Source of the DNA: an uncultured Pelagibacteraceae bacterium
GTDB lineage: Bacteria; Pseudomonadota; Alphaproteobacteria; Pelagibacterales; Pelagibacteraceae
Reading direction: 5' to 3'
DNA length: 64,000 bases
NCBI GenBank assembly: GCA_902599805.1
Contig: CACKGP010000004.1
Coordinates: 1 to 64,000 of the forward strand
Numbering within the stretch: the first letter of the stretch is position 1; every line of letters begins with the position of its first letter. Positions 16,979 to 27,647 of this stretch are shown here, one piece after another. Under the pieces are notes generated by a model, which did no database searches, was not told where the DNA came from, and saw nothing but the letters and a program-made list of their open reading frames with translations. The position numbers and the translations under genes are program-made.

Positions 16979-18436
16979 TTACCGTATTGATTGCAGCAGG
17001 GCTTTTGCTTTGTTAACAGTTTCCTCGTATTCATTTTCTGGCTTACTATCTGCAACAACCCCAGCACCTGCTTGAACATATATTTTTTTATTCTTGATTA
17101 AAGCTGTTCTTAAAGCAATACAAGTATCAAATTCTTGATTTGCAGTAAAATATCCAATACCGCCAGCATAAAGTTTTCTTTTAGACATTTCTAATTCGTC
17201 AATAATTTCCATTGCTCTTATTTTTGGAGCCCCACTTACGGTTCCAGCAGGAAATCCAGATAAAAATGTTTCAAAAAGAGACAATTTATTTTTTTGTTTA
17301 CCAACAACATTTGAAACAATATGCATAACATGAGAATATTTTTCCACTTTAAACTTTTCTGTAACTTTTACAGAATTTGCTTTGGAGACTTTCCCAACAT
17401 CATTTCTACCAAGATCAAGAAGCATTAAATGTTCAGATAATTCTTTTGGGTCATTTAACAACTCATTTGTTAATCTTTTATCATCTTTACTATTTTTTCC
17501 CCTAGGTCTAGTACCTGCAATTGGTCTTATTGTGACCTCGCCGTCTACTAATCTCACTAAAATTTCTGGGCTACTACCTAATATTTGAAAATCATCATAA
17601 TTAAAATAAAACATAAATGGAGATGGATTTAACTTTCTTAAACTATTGTAAATTTCAAGTGGTGGTTTATTTATATTAGCCTTAAATCTTTGACTTAAAA
17701 CAACTTGGAAAATATCACCTTTACTAATGAAGGTTTTCGCTTTTCTAACAATTTTTTTGAATCTTGATTTTGTTATGTTCGATTTAATATTAATTTTTTT
17801 TGATGGTCTGTAAAAATTTGTAGGCAGGGGAATATTTCCGTAATGACTCAATTCTTTTAGATTATTTCCAATTTTATTATATTCCATTTGATAATCATCA
17901 ATTTTTTGATCTTCAAATATATTTTCTATGAAAAAAATTTTACCCTTAAAATTATCATAAATAATTAAATTTTTTGGTCTCATTAATCTTATATCAGGTA
18001 TGTTTATATCATCGCTGCAACTGTTAGGAATTTTTTCAATTAAACGAATAATATCATATGAAAAATATCCAACCAACATCGATGACATTCTAGGAAGTTC
18101 TTTTGGGGATTTTACCTTAAAATTTTTTAAAAGTTTATTTAGATAGTTTAAAATATTTTGTTTTATTAATTTCTTTCTATTAAAATTATCCTCAATAATC
18201 TTATTGTTTTTTATATTTATGATTTTATCAGGGTTAAACCCAATAATTGTATATCTTCCTCTAACTTTACCTTTTTCAACAGACTCAAATATGAAACTAT
18301 TTTTTTTAACCAGAATAAATTTATATAAGTTTTCAATAAATTTGTAATTTTTGCACCTTATAGAAAAATGAATGGTTTGGTTAAATTTTTTTTTGTGTAA
18401 TTTTTTAAATCTTTCTAAATTCGTACTGAGTTTCAT
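16979..18436 (-). CDS. trpE: Anthranilate synthase component I TrpE
   Basis: This 485-residue chorismate-utilising enzyme has the N-terminal tryptophan-sensing motif SFIFESVEKG (LLES-type) and the chorismate core: GDIFQVVLSQRF, RPIAGTRPRG, LGRNDVGKV, GTVSGAPKIRAMEII and YAGGIGYFTA. The LLES-like motif and the following trpG point to TrpE rather than PabB. Its start overlaps the stop of the upstream ppiD-like gene by one base (TAATG). No leader peptide or attenuator is visible, because there is no spacer. Confidence 0.95.
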   Translation of the reverse strand: MKLSTNLERFKKLHKKKFNQTIHFSIRCKNYKFIENLYKFILVKKNSFIFESVEKGKVRGRYTIIGFNPDKIINIKNNKIIEDNFNRKKLIKQNILNYLNKLLKNFKVKSPKELPRMSSMLVGYFSYDIIRLIEKIPNSCSDDINIPDIRLMRPKNLIIYDNFKGKIFFIENIFEDQKIDDYQMEYNKIGNNLKELSHYGNIPLPTNFYRPSKKINIKSNITKSRFKKIVRKAKTFISKGDIFQVVLSQRFKANINKPPLEIYNSLRKLNPSPFMFYFNYDDFQILGSSPEILVRLVDGEVTIRPIAGTRPRGKNSKDDKRLTNELLNDPKELSEHLMLLDLGRNDVGKVSKANSVKVTEKFKVEKYSHVMHIVSNVVGKQKNKLSLFETFLSGFPAGTVSGAPKIRAMEIIDELEMSKRKLYAGGIGYFTANQEFDTCIALRTALIKNKKIYVQAGAGVVADSKPENEYEETVNKAKALLQSIR

Positions 18437-19884
18437 TAAAATGAGTTCTCAATTCTTTTAAGGACATTCTTTTTTATATCTATCTTATACTTTTGATTAA
18501 TATAACTGTCATAAGATTTATATATTTTAGCTGTATATAGTTCTTTTGCTTTATTTTGGTAATTTTTGTAACTTGTAGAATTTATATCAATTTTAGGAAT
18601 TTTTTCATTTACAATTGTCATTAAGTAATTTTCATTCTCATCTGGTAAAACAAAAATCGATCCTGACTTTAATTCAAAAATTCTTTTTAAAGATTTGCTA
18701 TTAAATTTTGATGTATCATCAATATTCTTTAAAGTTAAATTTTTAATTTGTGCATTATTTTTATTTGCAAAATCAGTAAAATCGTCTTTCTTAAATGTAT
18801 TTTCCTCAATATCATTAATAAGCTTGCTGATTTTTTCAATTTGATCAATTAATTTTATCTGATTAACAATTTTTTCTTTTAATCCTACGCTTTCCAAATT
18901 TAAAATTTCGTTTTTACTTTCTTTTAATTCAGCAATATAAAAATTATTATTTTGGTTTACAAAAACTGGTGTATCTAAATCAGAAATTTTGAATATTTCA
19001 TTTAAAGTCTCATTATTTAAATCTTTAAAAAGATTTCCGTCAGTTTTCAAACCATCTTGATTAATAAAAGGAGTGTTTTTTATATTTGATTTATATTCCG
19101 AAGTAAGTTGATCAAAACTTTCACCATCTAATATTGCATTCTCAATAATATCTATTTTTTTAAAATAATTCTCATTTATAAGTTTATCTCCAACCAAAAC
19201 CTCCGGTGATAAAGTTAAATATCTAAACTTTTTACGAGTTTCCTCGAAGGAATCTTTATTTTTCTCAAAGAAACTTACTATTTCCTCCTCTTTAACTATT
19301 TTTTTTTCATAAATTTTTGTAAGACTAATAAATTCTATATCTATTGATCTATTTTCTTCTTTGTAAAGATCGTCGATAATAAATTTTGGTAAATTTAGTC
19401 CTCCAGAATAGAAGTTTAAAAGCTGACTTTTAATTTCGTTTTCTTTAAGCAGACTCTCATAAAACGGTTTTGTTAATCCATTTGTTAAAATAAATTTTTC
19501 ATATCTAGTTTCAGAAAATTCTCCATTTTTTTGAAATTTTTTATCATTCGCAAGTTTGCTAAATAGTGATTTGTCACTAAGTTGAAATCCCATTTTGTTG
19601 CTTTCAATAGCAACAATTTTTTCGCTTATATAATTTGTTAAAACTCTCTCTAATAAATTTAATTTTCCTACTTTCTCCATCTCTTCATAAGTTATGTTTA
19701 CTGTACGAAGATAATTAACGAATTCTTGTGTTGAGATTTTTTCATCATTTATTTCAGCTACTATATTTTGTTTACCAGAAAAACTACCGCTCATCCCAAA
19801 TCCAACAATAAAAGCAATAGCTATGAGAGCAATGACGATTTTTCCCATAAATGACGTTGAAAACTTTCTTATTGATGACAGCAT
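18436..19884 (-). CDS. SurA/PpiD-like peptidyl-prolyl isomerase, membrane anchored
   Basis: This 482-residue protein starts with one hydrophobic helix (about 13-32, GKIVIALIAIAFIVGFGMSG), then a SurA-N-like helical chaperone domain with the segment AEINDEKISTQEFVNYLR, and a weak parvulin-like region around 210-330. PpiD-type proteins are held in the inner membrane and assist folding of secreted proteins. It is shorter than E. coli PpiD (about 620), which usually has extra domains, and the PPIase core is poorly conserved, so isomerase activity is uncertain. It is the first gene of the minus-strand run leading into trpE. Confidence 0.8.
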   Translation of the reverse strand: MLSSIRKFSTSFMGKIVIALIAIAFIVGFGMSGSFSGKQNIVAEINDEKISTQEFVNYLRTVNITYEEMEKVGKLNLLERVLTNYISEKIVAIESNKMGFQLSDKSLFSKLANDKKFQKNGEFSETRYEKFILTNGLTKPFYESLLKENEIKSQLLNFYSGGLNLPKFIIDDLYKEENRSIDIEFISLTKIYEKKIVKEEEIVSFFEKNKDSFEETRKKFRYLTLSPEVLVGDKLINENYFKKIDIIENAILDGESFDQLTSEYKSNIKNTPFINQDGLKTDGNLFKDLNNETLNEIFKISDLDTPVFVNQNNNFYIAELKESKNEILNLESVGLKEKIVNQIKLIDQIEKISKLINDIEENTFKKDDFTDFANKNNAQIKNLTLKNIDDTSKFNSKSLKRIFELKSGSIFVLPDENENYLMTIVNEKIPKIDINSTSYKNYQNKAKELYTAKIYKSYDSYINQKYKIDIKKNVLKRIENSF

Positions 19885-19957
19885 AATTTTAATTTATGAA
19901 ATTTAAATTAATTAGTTTAAAAAATCTATATATAAAGTGTTTAAATAAGGCAATGTG

Positions 19958-20707
19958 ATGAAATATTTTATTGGAAATTGGAAAATGTTTGGAATCCCTG
20001 GTTCTATCAAAATTTTAGACAGGATTAACAACTATGTCAAAAAAGATAAAGCAAGATCTAAAAATTATAAAGTCATTATATCACCACCTTACACTTTGTT
20101 AGAAAACTTTACCAAGTCCTTCAAAAATAAAAAAATTTCAATAAGTGCCCAGAATTGTTTTCACAAAAATAACTACGGTTCTCATACTGGTTTCGTAAGT
20201 CCTTACATGATTAAAAAACTAGGAGTTAAGCACGTCATAATTGGCCACTCAGAAAATCGAGAAGCTGGTGAAAATGATCATATTCTCAAAGAAAAGGTTT
20301 TAGCCTCTGTAAAAAATAATTTAAATATTATCTTCTGTATTGGTGAAAACAAATATGAGAAAACAAAAAAATTAACTTTAAATGTTCTTAAAAATCAAAT
20401 TAGAAAATCTTTAGACAAAAAATATGATTTTAAAAAAATACTGATAGCATATGAACCTATTTGGTCAATAGGGTCGGGTAAATTGCCATCTGAAAACGAA
20501 TTAAGTAATATTATTATAAACTTGAAAAATTTTTTAAAAATGAATTATAACAAAAAACATAATTTTAGAATACTTTACGGAGGATCTGTTGACAGCAAAA
20601 GTATACATAAATTTAAAAAAATTAAACATTTAGATGGGTTTTTAATTGGTGGAGCATCAAAATCATCAAAAAAATTTATTGATATAATAAAAAATTTCTA
20701 TAAATAA
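19958..20707 (+). CDS. tpiA: Triosephosphate isomerase
   Basis: This 249-residue TIM barrel has the catalytic Lys in GNWKMFG, the catalytic His in VIIGHSENRE, the catalytic Glu in AYEPIWSIGSGK, and the phosphate-binding YGGSVDSKS. It interconverts dihydroxyacetone phosphate and glyceraldehyde-3-phosphate. I chose the ATG at 19958, with AAGG at 19947-19950; the GTG three bases earlier is also possible. It is divergent from the ppiD-like gene across a 73 bp AT-rich gap and followed 5 bp later by secG. Confidence 0.95.
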   Translation: MKYFIGNWKMFGIPGSIKILDRINNYVKKDKARSKNYKVIISPPYTLLENFTKSFKNKKISISAQNCFHKNNYGSHTGFVSPYMIKKLGVKHVIIGHSENREAGENDHILKEKVLASVKNNLNIIFCIGENKYEKTKKLTLNVLKNQIRKSLDKKYDFKKILIAYEPIWSIGSGKLPSENELSNIIINLKNFLKMNYNKKHNFRILYGGSVDSKSIHKFKKIKHLDGFLIGGASKSSKKFIDIIKNFYK

Positions 20708-20712
20708 GCTCT

Positions 20713-21018
20713 ATGGAAACTATCATTATCGCAGTTAATGTAATTTTAGCAGTCATTCTTATTATACTTGTATTATTACAAAGATCTGAGGGTGGAGCAC
20801 TCGGTCTTGGCTTATCGCAAGACAATTTTGCTTCAACAAGAACAGTTGGAAATTTCTTAACTAAATCTACAGCGATAATTGCTACTTTATTTATTATTTC
20901 CAGTATATTCTTGGTGGTATTATCAAGGGGTGACTTAGAGGAAAAAAAGTCAGTAATTGAGAGATTAGAGCAAGAAAAAGATTCTGATTTACCCAAAATC
21001 CCTGACAGCCAAAAATAA
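20713..21018 (+). CDS. secG: Preprotein translocase subunit SecG
   Basis: This 101-residue protein has two hydrophobic helices (about 3-20 and 52-70) separated by the family segment LLQRSEGGALGLG, and a charged C-tail. SecG is the small accessory subunit of the SecYEG channel. The tpiA-secG-pyrG order is common in proteobacteria, which supports the call. Confidence 0.93.
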   Translation: METIIIAVNVILAVILIILVLLQRSEGGALGLGLSQDNFASTRTVGNFLTKSTAIIATLFIISSIFLVVLSRGDLEEKKSVIERLEQEKDSDLPKIPDSQK

Positions 21019-21057
21019 ACTTTATTTTTTTAAAAAAATCCGATATATTATTCTTCC

Positions 21058-22683
21058 ATGGCGCGATATGTATTTGTCACCGGCGGCGTGGTCTCCTCAC
21101 TAGGTAAAGGTCTCTCGTCCGCTTCTTTAGCGTCACTACTTCAATTAAGGGGTTTTAAAGTAAGAGTAAGAAAATTAGATCCTTATTTAAACGTAGATCC
21201 TGGAACCATGAATCCTTTTCAACACGGAGAGGTTTTTGTAACAGATGACGGAGCAGAAACAGATTTAGATATAGGACATTACGAAAGATTTACTGGAATA
21301 CCAGCAACAAAATCTGACAATATTACTACAGGTGGAATTTATAGCGATATAATTAAAAAAGAGAGAAGGGGAGATTACTTGGGTGGAACTGTACAGGTCG
21401 TTCCCCATGTAACTGACCGTATCAAAAAATTTATTTCTCATAATGTAAAAAATGAAGACTTTATAATTTGTGAAATTGGTGGAACAGTAGGTGATATAGA
21501 GAGTTTACCATTTTTAGAAGCTATTAGACAATTTTCAAATGATACAGGAAAAAAAAATAGCCTGTTTATACACCTTACTTTAGTACCGTATTTAAAAGCT
21601 TCTGGAGAATTAAAAACTAAGCCGACACAACATTCGGTTAAAGAACTAAGAAGCTTAGGCATTCAACCCGATATAATTATTTGTAGATCCGAAAGAGAGA
21701 TTCCGAAAATAGAAAGAAAAAAAATATCATTATTTTGTAATGTTCCGATAGCAAATGTTATCGAAACTGTTGATGTAAAAACTATTTATGAGGCTCCAAT
21801 TAGCTTTCATAAAGAAAAATTAGACGAAAGGGTTCTCTCATATTTTAATATCAAAAATAAGAAGAAACCTAATTTATCAAGATGGAAAAATATAACCTCA
21901 AAAGTTTTAAACCCAAAAACTGATGTAAATATTGGAATTATAGGAAAGTATATAAACCTTAAAGATGCTTATAAATCTTTAGATGAAGCCCTAATCCACG
22001 GAGGTATTTCTAACAATGTTAGAGTAAAACTGGAAAGAATTGACTCTGAACATCTAGATCCGAAAAAAATCAAGCCATTACTTAAGAATATATCCGGAGT
22101 TTTAATACCAGGCGGTTTTGGAAAAAGAGGCACGGAAGGTAAAATTGCTGCCATAAAATACGCAAGATTGAACAATATACCTTTCTTTGGAATTTGTTTT
22201 GGAATGCAAATGGCTGTTATTGAGGCTGCTAGAAACATGTTGAATATTAAGAATGCATCTAGTAGCGAATTTGGAAATAACTGTACACCAGTTGTTGGTC
22301 TGATCGAAGAATGGCAAAAAGGAAAAAAAATTTTCAAAGGTAGTGAAAAAAATTTAGGTGGAACTATGAGATTAGGTTTATACGATGCAATAATTAAAAA
22401 TAATTCTTTAATTTCAAAAATTTATTCAGAAAAAAGAATTAAAGAAAGACACAGACATAGATATGAAGTAAATATAAAATACAAAAAAGATTTTGAGAAA
22501 AAAGGACTTATTTTTTCTGCTTTATCACCAGATGGTACTTTACCTGAAATAATCGAATTAGATAATCATCCATGGTTTGTAGGGGTACAGTTCCATCCCG
22601 AGTTCAAATCAAGACCTTTCACTCCACACCCGTTGTTCTCTTCATTTATTAAGGCAGCTAATCTTAGAAGGAGAATAAATTAA
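21058..22683 (+). CDS. pyrG: CTP synthase
   Basis: This 541-residue protein has an N-terminal amidoligase domain ([50 protein letters not shown]) and a C-terminal glutaminase domain (about 290-535) with the nucleophile in [11 protein letters not shown] and the His/Glu pair in VQFHPEFKS. It aminates UTP to CTP. The gene ends one base into kdsA. Length is standard. Confidence 0.97.
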   Translation: MARYVFVTGGVVSSLGKGLSSASLASLLQLRGFKVRVRKLDPYLNVDPGTMNPFQHGEVFVTDDGAETDLDIGHYERFTGIPATKSDNITTGGIYSDIIKKERRGDYLGGTVQVVPHVTDRIKKFISHNVKNEDFIICEIGGTVGDIESLPFLEAIRQFSNDTGKKNSLFIHLTLVPYLKASGELKTKPTQHSVKELRSLGIQPDIIICRSEREIPKIERKKISLFCNVPIANVIETVDVKTIYEAPISFHKEKLDERVLSYFNIKNKKKPNLSRWKNITSKVLNPKTDVNIGIIGKYINLKDAYKSLDEALIHGGISNNVRVKLERIDSEHLDPKKIKPLLKNISGVLIPGGFGKRGTEGKIAAIKYARLNNIPFFGICFGMQMAVIEAARNMLNIKNASSSEFGNNCTPVVGLIEEWQKGKKIFKGSEKNLGGTMRLGLYDAIIKNNSLISKIYSEKRIKERHRHRYEVNIKYKKDFEKKGLIFSALSPDGTLPEIIELDNHPWFVGVQFHPEFKSRPFTPHPLFSSFIKAANLRRRIN

Positions 22684-23507
22684 TGGATAAAACTGTAAAG
22701 TGTGGAAAATTAAACATTTCAAACAAAGGTCCTTTCACTCTTATTGCCGGTCCCTGCCAACTTGAAAACGAAAAACACGCTTTAACGATTGCAAATGATT
22801 TAAAAAAAATTACTGAAAAGTTAGGCATTGGTCTTATCTATAAAACATCTTTTGATAAAGCTAACAGAACAAGTTTAAATGGTAAGAGGGGAGCAGGATT
22901 AGAAAAATCTTTACCTATTTTCGACAAAATTAAAAAAGAAGTTGGAATTCCAGTTCTTACAGATATTCATTCAATCGAACAATGCGATGTAGTATCAAAG
23001 CATGTTGATGTTTTACAGATTCCAGCTTTCTTATGTAGACAAACAGATTTACTAGTGGCTGCTGCAAAGACTGGTAAAGTTATTAATGTTAAAAAAGGAC
23101 AGTTTCTTGCTCCTTGGGACATGACCAATGTCACAAAAAAAATTGAACAATCGGGAAATAAAAATATTTTGGTTACAGAGAGAGGTGCAAGTTTTGGCTA
23201 CAACACTTTAGTATCCGACATGAGATCATTACCTATTATGGCAAAGATTGGTTACCCAGTTGTTTTTGATGCAACTCATTCAGTTCAACAGCCTGGTGGT
23301 ATGGGTGATAAAAGTGGTGGTCAAAGAGAATTTGTAGAACATTTATCTCGAGCAGCAATAGCAGTTGGGGTGGCAGCAGTTTTTATGGAAACTCACGAAG
23401 ACCCAGACAATGCTCCATCTGACGGACCTAACATGGTTCCATTATCGCAAATGCCAAAGCTTTTAAAACAATTAGTCGAGATAGATAGTCTAATAAAGAA
23501 TGGCTAA
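22683..23507 (+). CDS. kdsA: KDO-8-phosphate synthase KdsA
   Basis: This 274-residue DAHP-synthase-family barrel contains [31 protein letters not shown], the segment [12 protein letters not shown], and [11 protein letters not shown]. KdsA condenses phosphoenolpyruvate with arabinose-5-phosphate to make KDO-8-P for the LPS inner core, matching the lipid A genes at the left of the window. It overlaps eno by 8 bp; enolase makes its PEP substrate. Confidence 0.96.
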   Translation: MDKTVKCGKLNISNKGPFTLIAGPCQLENEKHALTIANDLKKITEKLGIGLIYKTSFDKANRTSLNGKRGAGLEKSLPIFDKIKKEVGIPVLTDIHSIEQCDVVSKHVDVLQIPAFLCRQTDLLVAAAKTGKVINVKKGQFLAPWDMTNVTKKIEQSGNKNILVTERGASFGYNTLVSDMRSLPIMAKIGYPVVFDATHSVQQPGGMGDKSGGQREFVEHLSRAAIAVGVAAVFMETHEDPDNAPSDGPNMVPLSQMPKLLKQLVEIDSLIKNG

Positions 23508-24708
23508 AATTAAAAAGATTATAGGTAGACAAGTTTTCGACAGCCGAGGTAATCCAACAGTTGAGGCAGAATTATTTTCAGAAATTGGTTCTTCTTTAGC
23601 AATTGTACCTTCAGGTGCATCAACAGGAACACATGAAGCTTACGAATTAAGAGATAATGAAAATAACGACTATTTAGGCAAAAGTGTTTTTAAAGCGGTA
23701 GAAAACATAAATGGTCCTATTTTTAAAGCTTTAAATAATATTGACACAAAAGACCAAAAAAAAATTGATAAAATATTAATAGACTTGGATGGCACAGAAC
23801 AAAAGAAAAGATTAGGTGCAAATGCAATATTAGCAGTATCAATTGCTGCAATTAAAAACGCTGCATTAGAAAAAAAAACTCCACTATTTAAGTTTATTGG
23901 AGGTAATGCCGTAAACACACTACCCATCCCTATGATGAATATAATAAATGGAGGGGCACATGCAAATAATTCTTTAGAAATACAAGAATTCATGATTAGA
24001 CCAGATGGAGCTGAAAGTTTCAAAGAGTGCATGAGAATGTCTTATTTGGTTATTCAAAAATTAAAAAAAAATTTAGAAAAGATGAATATTTCAACAAGTG
24101 TAGGTGACGAAGGTGGCTTTGCACCCTCTTTAAAATCGGATGAACAAGCAATAGAATTCATTATACAATCAATTGAATCTGCAGGTTTTGTTCCAGGTAA
24201 AGATATTTCAATATGCTTAGATGTGGCAGCAAATGAATTAAAAAAACCTAAAAATGTAGAATACTTTACAAACTTATTAAATAAATATCCTATAAAATCA
24301 ATTGAAGATCCTTTTAACGAAGACGATTGGAAGTCGAGCAGCGAGCTCACCTCCAAAACAAATATTCAGATTGTCGGAGACGATCTCTTTGCTACAAATT
24401 TGAAAAGATTAAAAAAAGGTATCTCAGAAAAATCTGCAAATGCAATTCTGATTAAACCAAATCAAGTTGGTACTGTCAGTGAGACGTTGGATGCAATTAA
24501 TTTAGCACATGAGAATAAATTTCAGACAGTGATCTCGCATAGATCAGGCGACTCAGAAGATACATTTATAGCTGATTTAGCTGTTGCGACAAAATCATCA
24601 CAAATTAAAACAGGCTCATTATCAAGATCTGAGAGAGTATCTAAGTATAATCGCCTTATCAGAATCGAAGAGGAACTTGGAAATTCCTCAAAAATAGCTA
24701 AAATATAA
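23500..24708 (+). CDS. eno: Enolase
   Basis: This 402-residue enolase has [15 protein letters not shown], the loop [16 protein letters not shown], the catalytic [10 protein letters not shown], and the C-terminal [20 protein letters not shown] with the Mg/PEP-binding residues. It interconverts 2-phosphoglycerate and phosphoenolpyruvate. It is about 25 residues shorter than typical bacterial enolases, mostly at the C-terminus, with all active-site segments kept. Followed 2 bp later by the ftsB-like gene, as in many proteobacteria. Confidence 0.96.
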   Translation: MAKIKKIIGRQVFDSRGNPTVEAELFSEIGSSLAIVPSGASTGTHEAYELRDNENNDYLGKSVFKAVENINGPIFKALNNIDTKDQKKIDKILIDLDGTEQKKRLGANAILAVSIAAIKNAALEKKTPLFKFIGGNAVNTLPIPMMNIINGGAHANNSLEIQEFMIRPDGAESFKECMRMSYLVIQKLKKNLEKMNISTSVGDEGGFAPSLKSDEQAIEFIIQSIESAGFVPGKDISICLDVAANELKKPKNVEYFTNLLNKYPIKSIEDPFNEDDWKSSSELTSKTNIQIVGDDLFATNLKRLKKGISEKSANAILIKPNQVGTVSETLDAINLAHENKFQTVISHRSGDSEDTFIADLAVATKSSQIKTGSLSRSERVSKYNRLIRIEEELGNSSKIAKI

Positions 24709-24710
24709 TA

Positions 24711-25010
24711 ATGGAGTTTTTAAAAGTTTTAAAAAGAAAAAAACTACTTTTTTTAAATATTTTTTTTCTATTATATATATCTATAAATCTTTTTACTGGT
24801 GAAAGAGGTTTAATATCTTATTTTGAGAAAAAAACACTATTGAGCAATCTAAATAATGAAAAAGGACTGTTAGTTGATGAATTACAAAGTGTTGAAAATA
24901 AAAACAATTTATTATCTAATATTCAAAGTTATGATTTAGTTGATACTTTGATTAGAGAAAAATTTATGTATGGAAAAAAAGGGGAGGTACTAATTAAAAC
25001 AAATGACTAA
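24711..25010 (+). CDS. ftsB: FtsB/DivIC-like septum formation initiator
   Basis: This 99-residue bitopic protein has a short basic cytoplasmic tail, one membrane helix (about 13-29), and a coiled-coil stretch (about 38-70), followed by the family-like ending [18 protein letters not shown]. FtsB bridges FtsL and FtsQ in the divisome. Identification rests on architecture, the C-terminal motif and its place directly after eno. It overlaps lipA by 8 bp. Confidence 0.85.
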   Translation: MEFLKVLKRKKLLFLNIFFLLYISINLFTGERGLISYFEKKTLLSNLNNEKGLLVDELQSVENKNNLLSNIQSYDLVDTLIREKFMYGKKGEVLIKTND

Positions 25011-25944
25011 ACCACGTCACCCCGAAAAAATAAATAAACCTTACAACCCAATTAAAAAAAAACCTAGTTGGATAAGATCTAAAGTTCTTGATAGCCAGAC
25101 ATTTTTTAATACCAAAGCAATCGTAAATAAAAACAATCTTCACACTGTCTGCCAGGAAGCTAATTGTCCAAATATTACTGAGTGTTGGAGCAAAAAACAT
25201 GCAACATTTATGATTATGGGAGATACTTGCACTAGGGGATGTGCATTTTGTGATGTGAAAACTGGAAAACCAGGAGCACTCGACTCTTTTGAACATCTTA
25301 AAATTTCAAAAGCTGTAAAGGAATTGAATTTAAATCACGTAGTTATTACTTCAGTCGATAGAGACGATCTTGAAGACGGAGGTGCTGAACACTTTAAAAA
25401 TGTGGTTCTAGAAACAAAGAAAAAAAATCCTAATACAACTATAGAGGTTTTAACACCAGATTTTTTAAGAAAAGGAGATGCATTTAAAAAGGTTTTAGAG
25501 GCAAATCCCGATGTCTTTAATCATAATATAGAAACTGTACCTAGTTTATATTTACAGGTAAGACCAGGCTCAAGATATTTTGGATCTATTAAATTATTAG
25601 AGTCTGTAAAAAAAATTAAACCAAATATGTTCACAAAATCGGGAATAATGGTTGGTTTGGGGGAAAATAAAAATGAAATCTTACAGGTTATGGATGATCT
25701 AAGAATAGCTAATGTCGATTTTCTAACAATTGGTCAGTATTTACAACCATCGCCTAAACACTACCCGCTCCAAAGATATTATCATCCTGATGAATTTAAA
25801 GAATTAAAAGAAATTGCGTTATCCAAAGGATTTTTATTAGTTGCTTCATCACCTTTAACAAGATCTTCATATCATGCTGATGAAGATTTTAAAAAACTCA
25901 AAATTAAAAGAGATGAGCAACTTAAATGCCAACAGCTTCAATAA
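25003..25944 (+). CDS. lipA: Lipoyl synthase
   Basis: This 313-residue radical-SAM enzyme has the SAM-cluster motif [10 protein letters not shown] and the LipA-specific auxiliary-cluster motif [13 protein letters not shown], plus the C-terminal [12 protein letters not shown] with the serine ligand. It inserts two sulfurs into octanoyl groups on lipoyl domains. The lipoate context genes (lipB) are not in the window. It overlaps the next gene by 19 bp. Confidence 0.97.
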   Translation: MTKPRHPEKINKPYNPIKKKPSWIRSKVLDSQTFFNTKAIVNKNNLHTVCQEANCPNITECWSKKHATFMIMGDTCTRGCAFCDVKTGKPGALDSFEHLKISKAVKELNLNHVVITSVDRDDLEDGGAEHFKNVVLETKKKNPNTTIEVLTPDFLRKGDAFKKVLEANPDVFNHNIETVPSLYLQVRPGSRYFGSIKLLESVKKIKPNMFTKSGIMVGLGENKNEILQVMDDLRIANVDFLTIGQYLQPSPKHYPLQRYYHPDEFKELKEIALSKGFLLVASSPLTRSSYHADEDFKKLKIKRDEQLKCQQLQ

Positions 25945-26375
25945 AAAAAATTATTCCTTGTAATAAAAAAGATTTAGTAACAATGATACTAGATATTGAG
26001 AAATATCCTGAATTTGTTCCTTGGTGTTTATCAGGTAAAATTCATAGAAAAGACGACAAACCAGATATGATTGAAATGGAGGCAGATTTAACTGTTGGAA
26101 AAAAATTTTTAAATCAGACCTATACCAGCCATGTTACCTATTACAAAGATAAAGGAAAAATTTTAGTAAATAATATTGGTGGACCACTGAAACATCTCGA
26201 GAATAAATGGCAAATAAGAGAAATTAACAATCAAAGCGAAGTTCACTTTGAAATTGATTTTGAAATTAAGAATATAGTGTACAATATGATTATGCAAAAG
26301 TCTTTTGATCTTGGATTAAAAAAAATTGCTGATGCTTTTGAGGAAAGAGCAATTAAATTGTATACAAGAAAATGA
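25926..26375 (+). CDS. RatA/Coq10-type START-domain protein
   Basis: This 149-residue protein of the polyketide-cyclase/START superfamily carries the family segments [14 protein letters not shown] and [19 protein letters not shown], and the C-terminal helix [18 protein letters not shown]. Eukaryotic Coq10 binds ubiquinone and assists respiration; bacterial RatA has been described as a toxin acting on ribosomes. The lipA-ratA adjacency is common in alphaproteobacteria, where a quinone-related role is plausible. It overlaps lipA by 19 bp and the next gene by 4 bp. Confidence 0.88.
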   Translation: MPTASIKKIIPCNKKDLVTMILDIEKYPEFVPWCLSGKIHRKDDKPDMIEMEADLTVGKKFLNQTYTSHVTYYKDKGKILVNNIGGPLKHLENKWQIREINNQSEVHFEIDFEIKNIVYNMIMQKSFDLGLKKIADAFEERAIKLYTRK

Positions 26376-26671
26376 TTACAACACTTTTATTTACAATCTT
26401 GTTTGTTATTATCTGGTATTATCTTAGAGACCTTATCAACTATTATAAAACTGGCGATCCAAATGAAAACAATCAAAACTATTGGATGTTTTCATATGAT
26501 TTTAAAGATGACAAGGACTTTAAAAAATATTGGGATAAGGACATTCAATCTTTAAATCAACGAAAAAGAATAAGAAATAAATTAATCTTTTTATTGTACA
26601 TTGATACACTTATATTATTTTTACTTACAAATCTTATAGTTGCTAAAATGATGATTTTTATATCAAACTAG
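26372..26671 (+). CDS. Small membrane protein of unknown function
   Basis: This 99-residue protein has a hydrophobic helix at each end (about 3-20 and 72-94) and a charged, aromatic-rich middle (YKTGDPNENNQNYWMF, then a DDKDFKKYW stretch). Both ends should cross the membrane with the loop on one side. I do not recognise a family. It is translationally coupled to the ratA-like gene by a 4 bp overlap and touches the convergent cinA-like gene by 4 bp, which argues that it is real. Confidence 0.7.
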   Translation: MITTLLFTILFVIIWYYLRDLINYYKTGDPNENNQNYWMFSYDFKDDKDFKKYWDKDIQSLNQRKRIRNKLIFLLYIDTLILFLLTNLIVAKMMIFISN

Positions 26672-27138
26672 ATTAGGTCTTTAATTAATTTTAGTGACTT
26701 TCTTACAATAGCATTTTGAATATAAGTTCTTCCTTTGTTATTAATAATATACTTTAGAGCTTTAACTTTATTACCTTTTTTTAAGCCTATGAAAACTAAA
26801 CCAACTGGCTTATTTTTACTCCCACCACTAGGACCAGCAATTCCTGTAATCGATATAGATATATTGCTTTTCGCAATTTTACTAAGATTATTAACCATAG
26901 ATAAACAACACTGAATACTTACGGCACCATACTTTTTTATAATATTATTGGGAACCTTTAAAATTTTATTTTTTGATTGGTTTGAATATGTAACTAAACC
27001 AAATTTAAATACTTTGGATGAACCACTTACTCCTGTTATAGATGACGAAAGCAAGCCTCCCGTACAAGATTCTGCAATAGCTAAAGTTAATTTTTTTTTC
27101 TTTAAAGATTTTACTAAATTTAAACTAATTTTTTTCAT
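26668..27138 (-). CDS. pncC: CinA C-terminal-domain nicotinamide-nucleotide amidase (PncC)
   Basis: This 156-residue stand-alone CinA C-domain has the signature AIAESCTGGLLSSSITGVSGSS and the second motif SITGIAGPSGGSKNKPVGLV. Members deamidate nicotinamide mononucleotide to NaMN, salvaging a by-product of DNA ligase. The N-terminal MoCF-like domain of full CinA is absent, as in many PncC proteins. It overlaps pgpA by 4 bp. Confidence 0.92.
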   Translation of the reverse strand: MKKISLNLVKSLKKKKLTLAIAESCTGGLLSSSITGVSGSSKVFKFGLVTYSNQSKNKILKVPNNIIKKYGAVSIQCCLSMVNNLSKIAKSNISISITGIAGPSGGSKNKPVGLVFIGLKKGNKVKALKYIINNKGRTYIQNAIVRKSLKLIKDLI

Positions 27139-27647
27139 TGAAGAAAGTAAGTTTTACCAACCATAAATAATATAAAACACAAAACAACATAAATACCTGC
27201 TAAAATATCATCAAATAAAATTCCAAATGTATTTTTGAATTTTTTATCTACATAATCAATTGGAAAAGGTTTTAAACCGTCAAATACTCTAAATAATAAA
27301 AAAAACCAGAAATATATCTGAAGTGCTTCATAAGCAGAATAATCACTATCACCATGAAAGATTTCAAAAAGTATTATTGGTATGGATTGACCAACAAACT
27401 CATCAATTACAATTTCCTGAGGATCCGACTCTTTGAAATTTTTTAATGAAGAGGCTATTGCAAAATACGAATAAACAAAAATAATAAGTAATAAAATCGT
27501 TACTACAAAAACTGATATTTTTAAAAAATAAATTATTGTAAAAAAAAATAATACCGTAAATAATGAAGCCCATGTTCCTCTATATTTTTGTACAGAGTCT
27601 CCAAAAATTAAAAGGGTTACAAAATAGTAATTAAATTTATTGATCAT
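27135..27647 (-). CDS. pgpA: Phosphatidylglycerophosphatase A
   Basis: This 170-residue membrane enzyme has the PgpA signatures KYRGTWASLF near the start, the acidic IVIDEFVGQSIP, and FRVFDGLKPFPIDYVDK, plus three or four hydrophobic helices. It removes phosphate from phosphatidylglycerol-phosphate. It lies between ispDF (11 bp overlap) and pncC (4 bp overlap), an order frequent in alphaproteobacteria. Confidence 0.94.
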   Translation of the reverse strand: MINKFNYYFVTLLIFGDSVQKYRGTWASLFTVLFFFTIIYFLKISVFVVTILLLIIFVYSYFAIASSLKNFKESDPQEIVIDEFVGQSIPIILFEIFHGDSDYSAYEALQIYFWFFLLFRVFDGLKPFPIDYVDKKFKNTFGILFDDILAGIYVVLCFILFMVGKTYFLQ

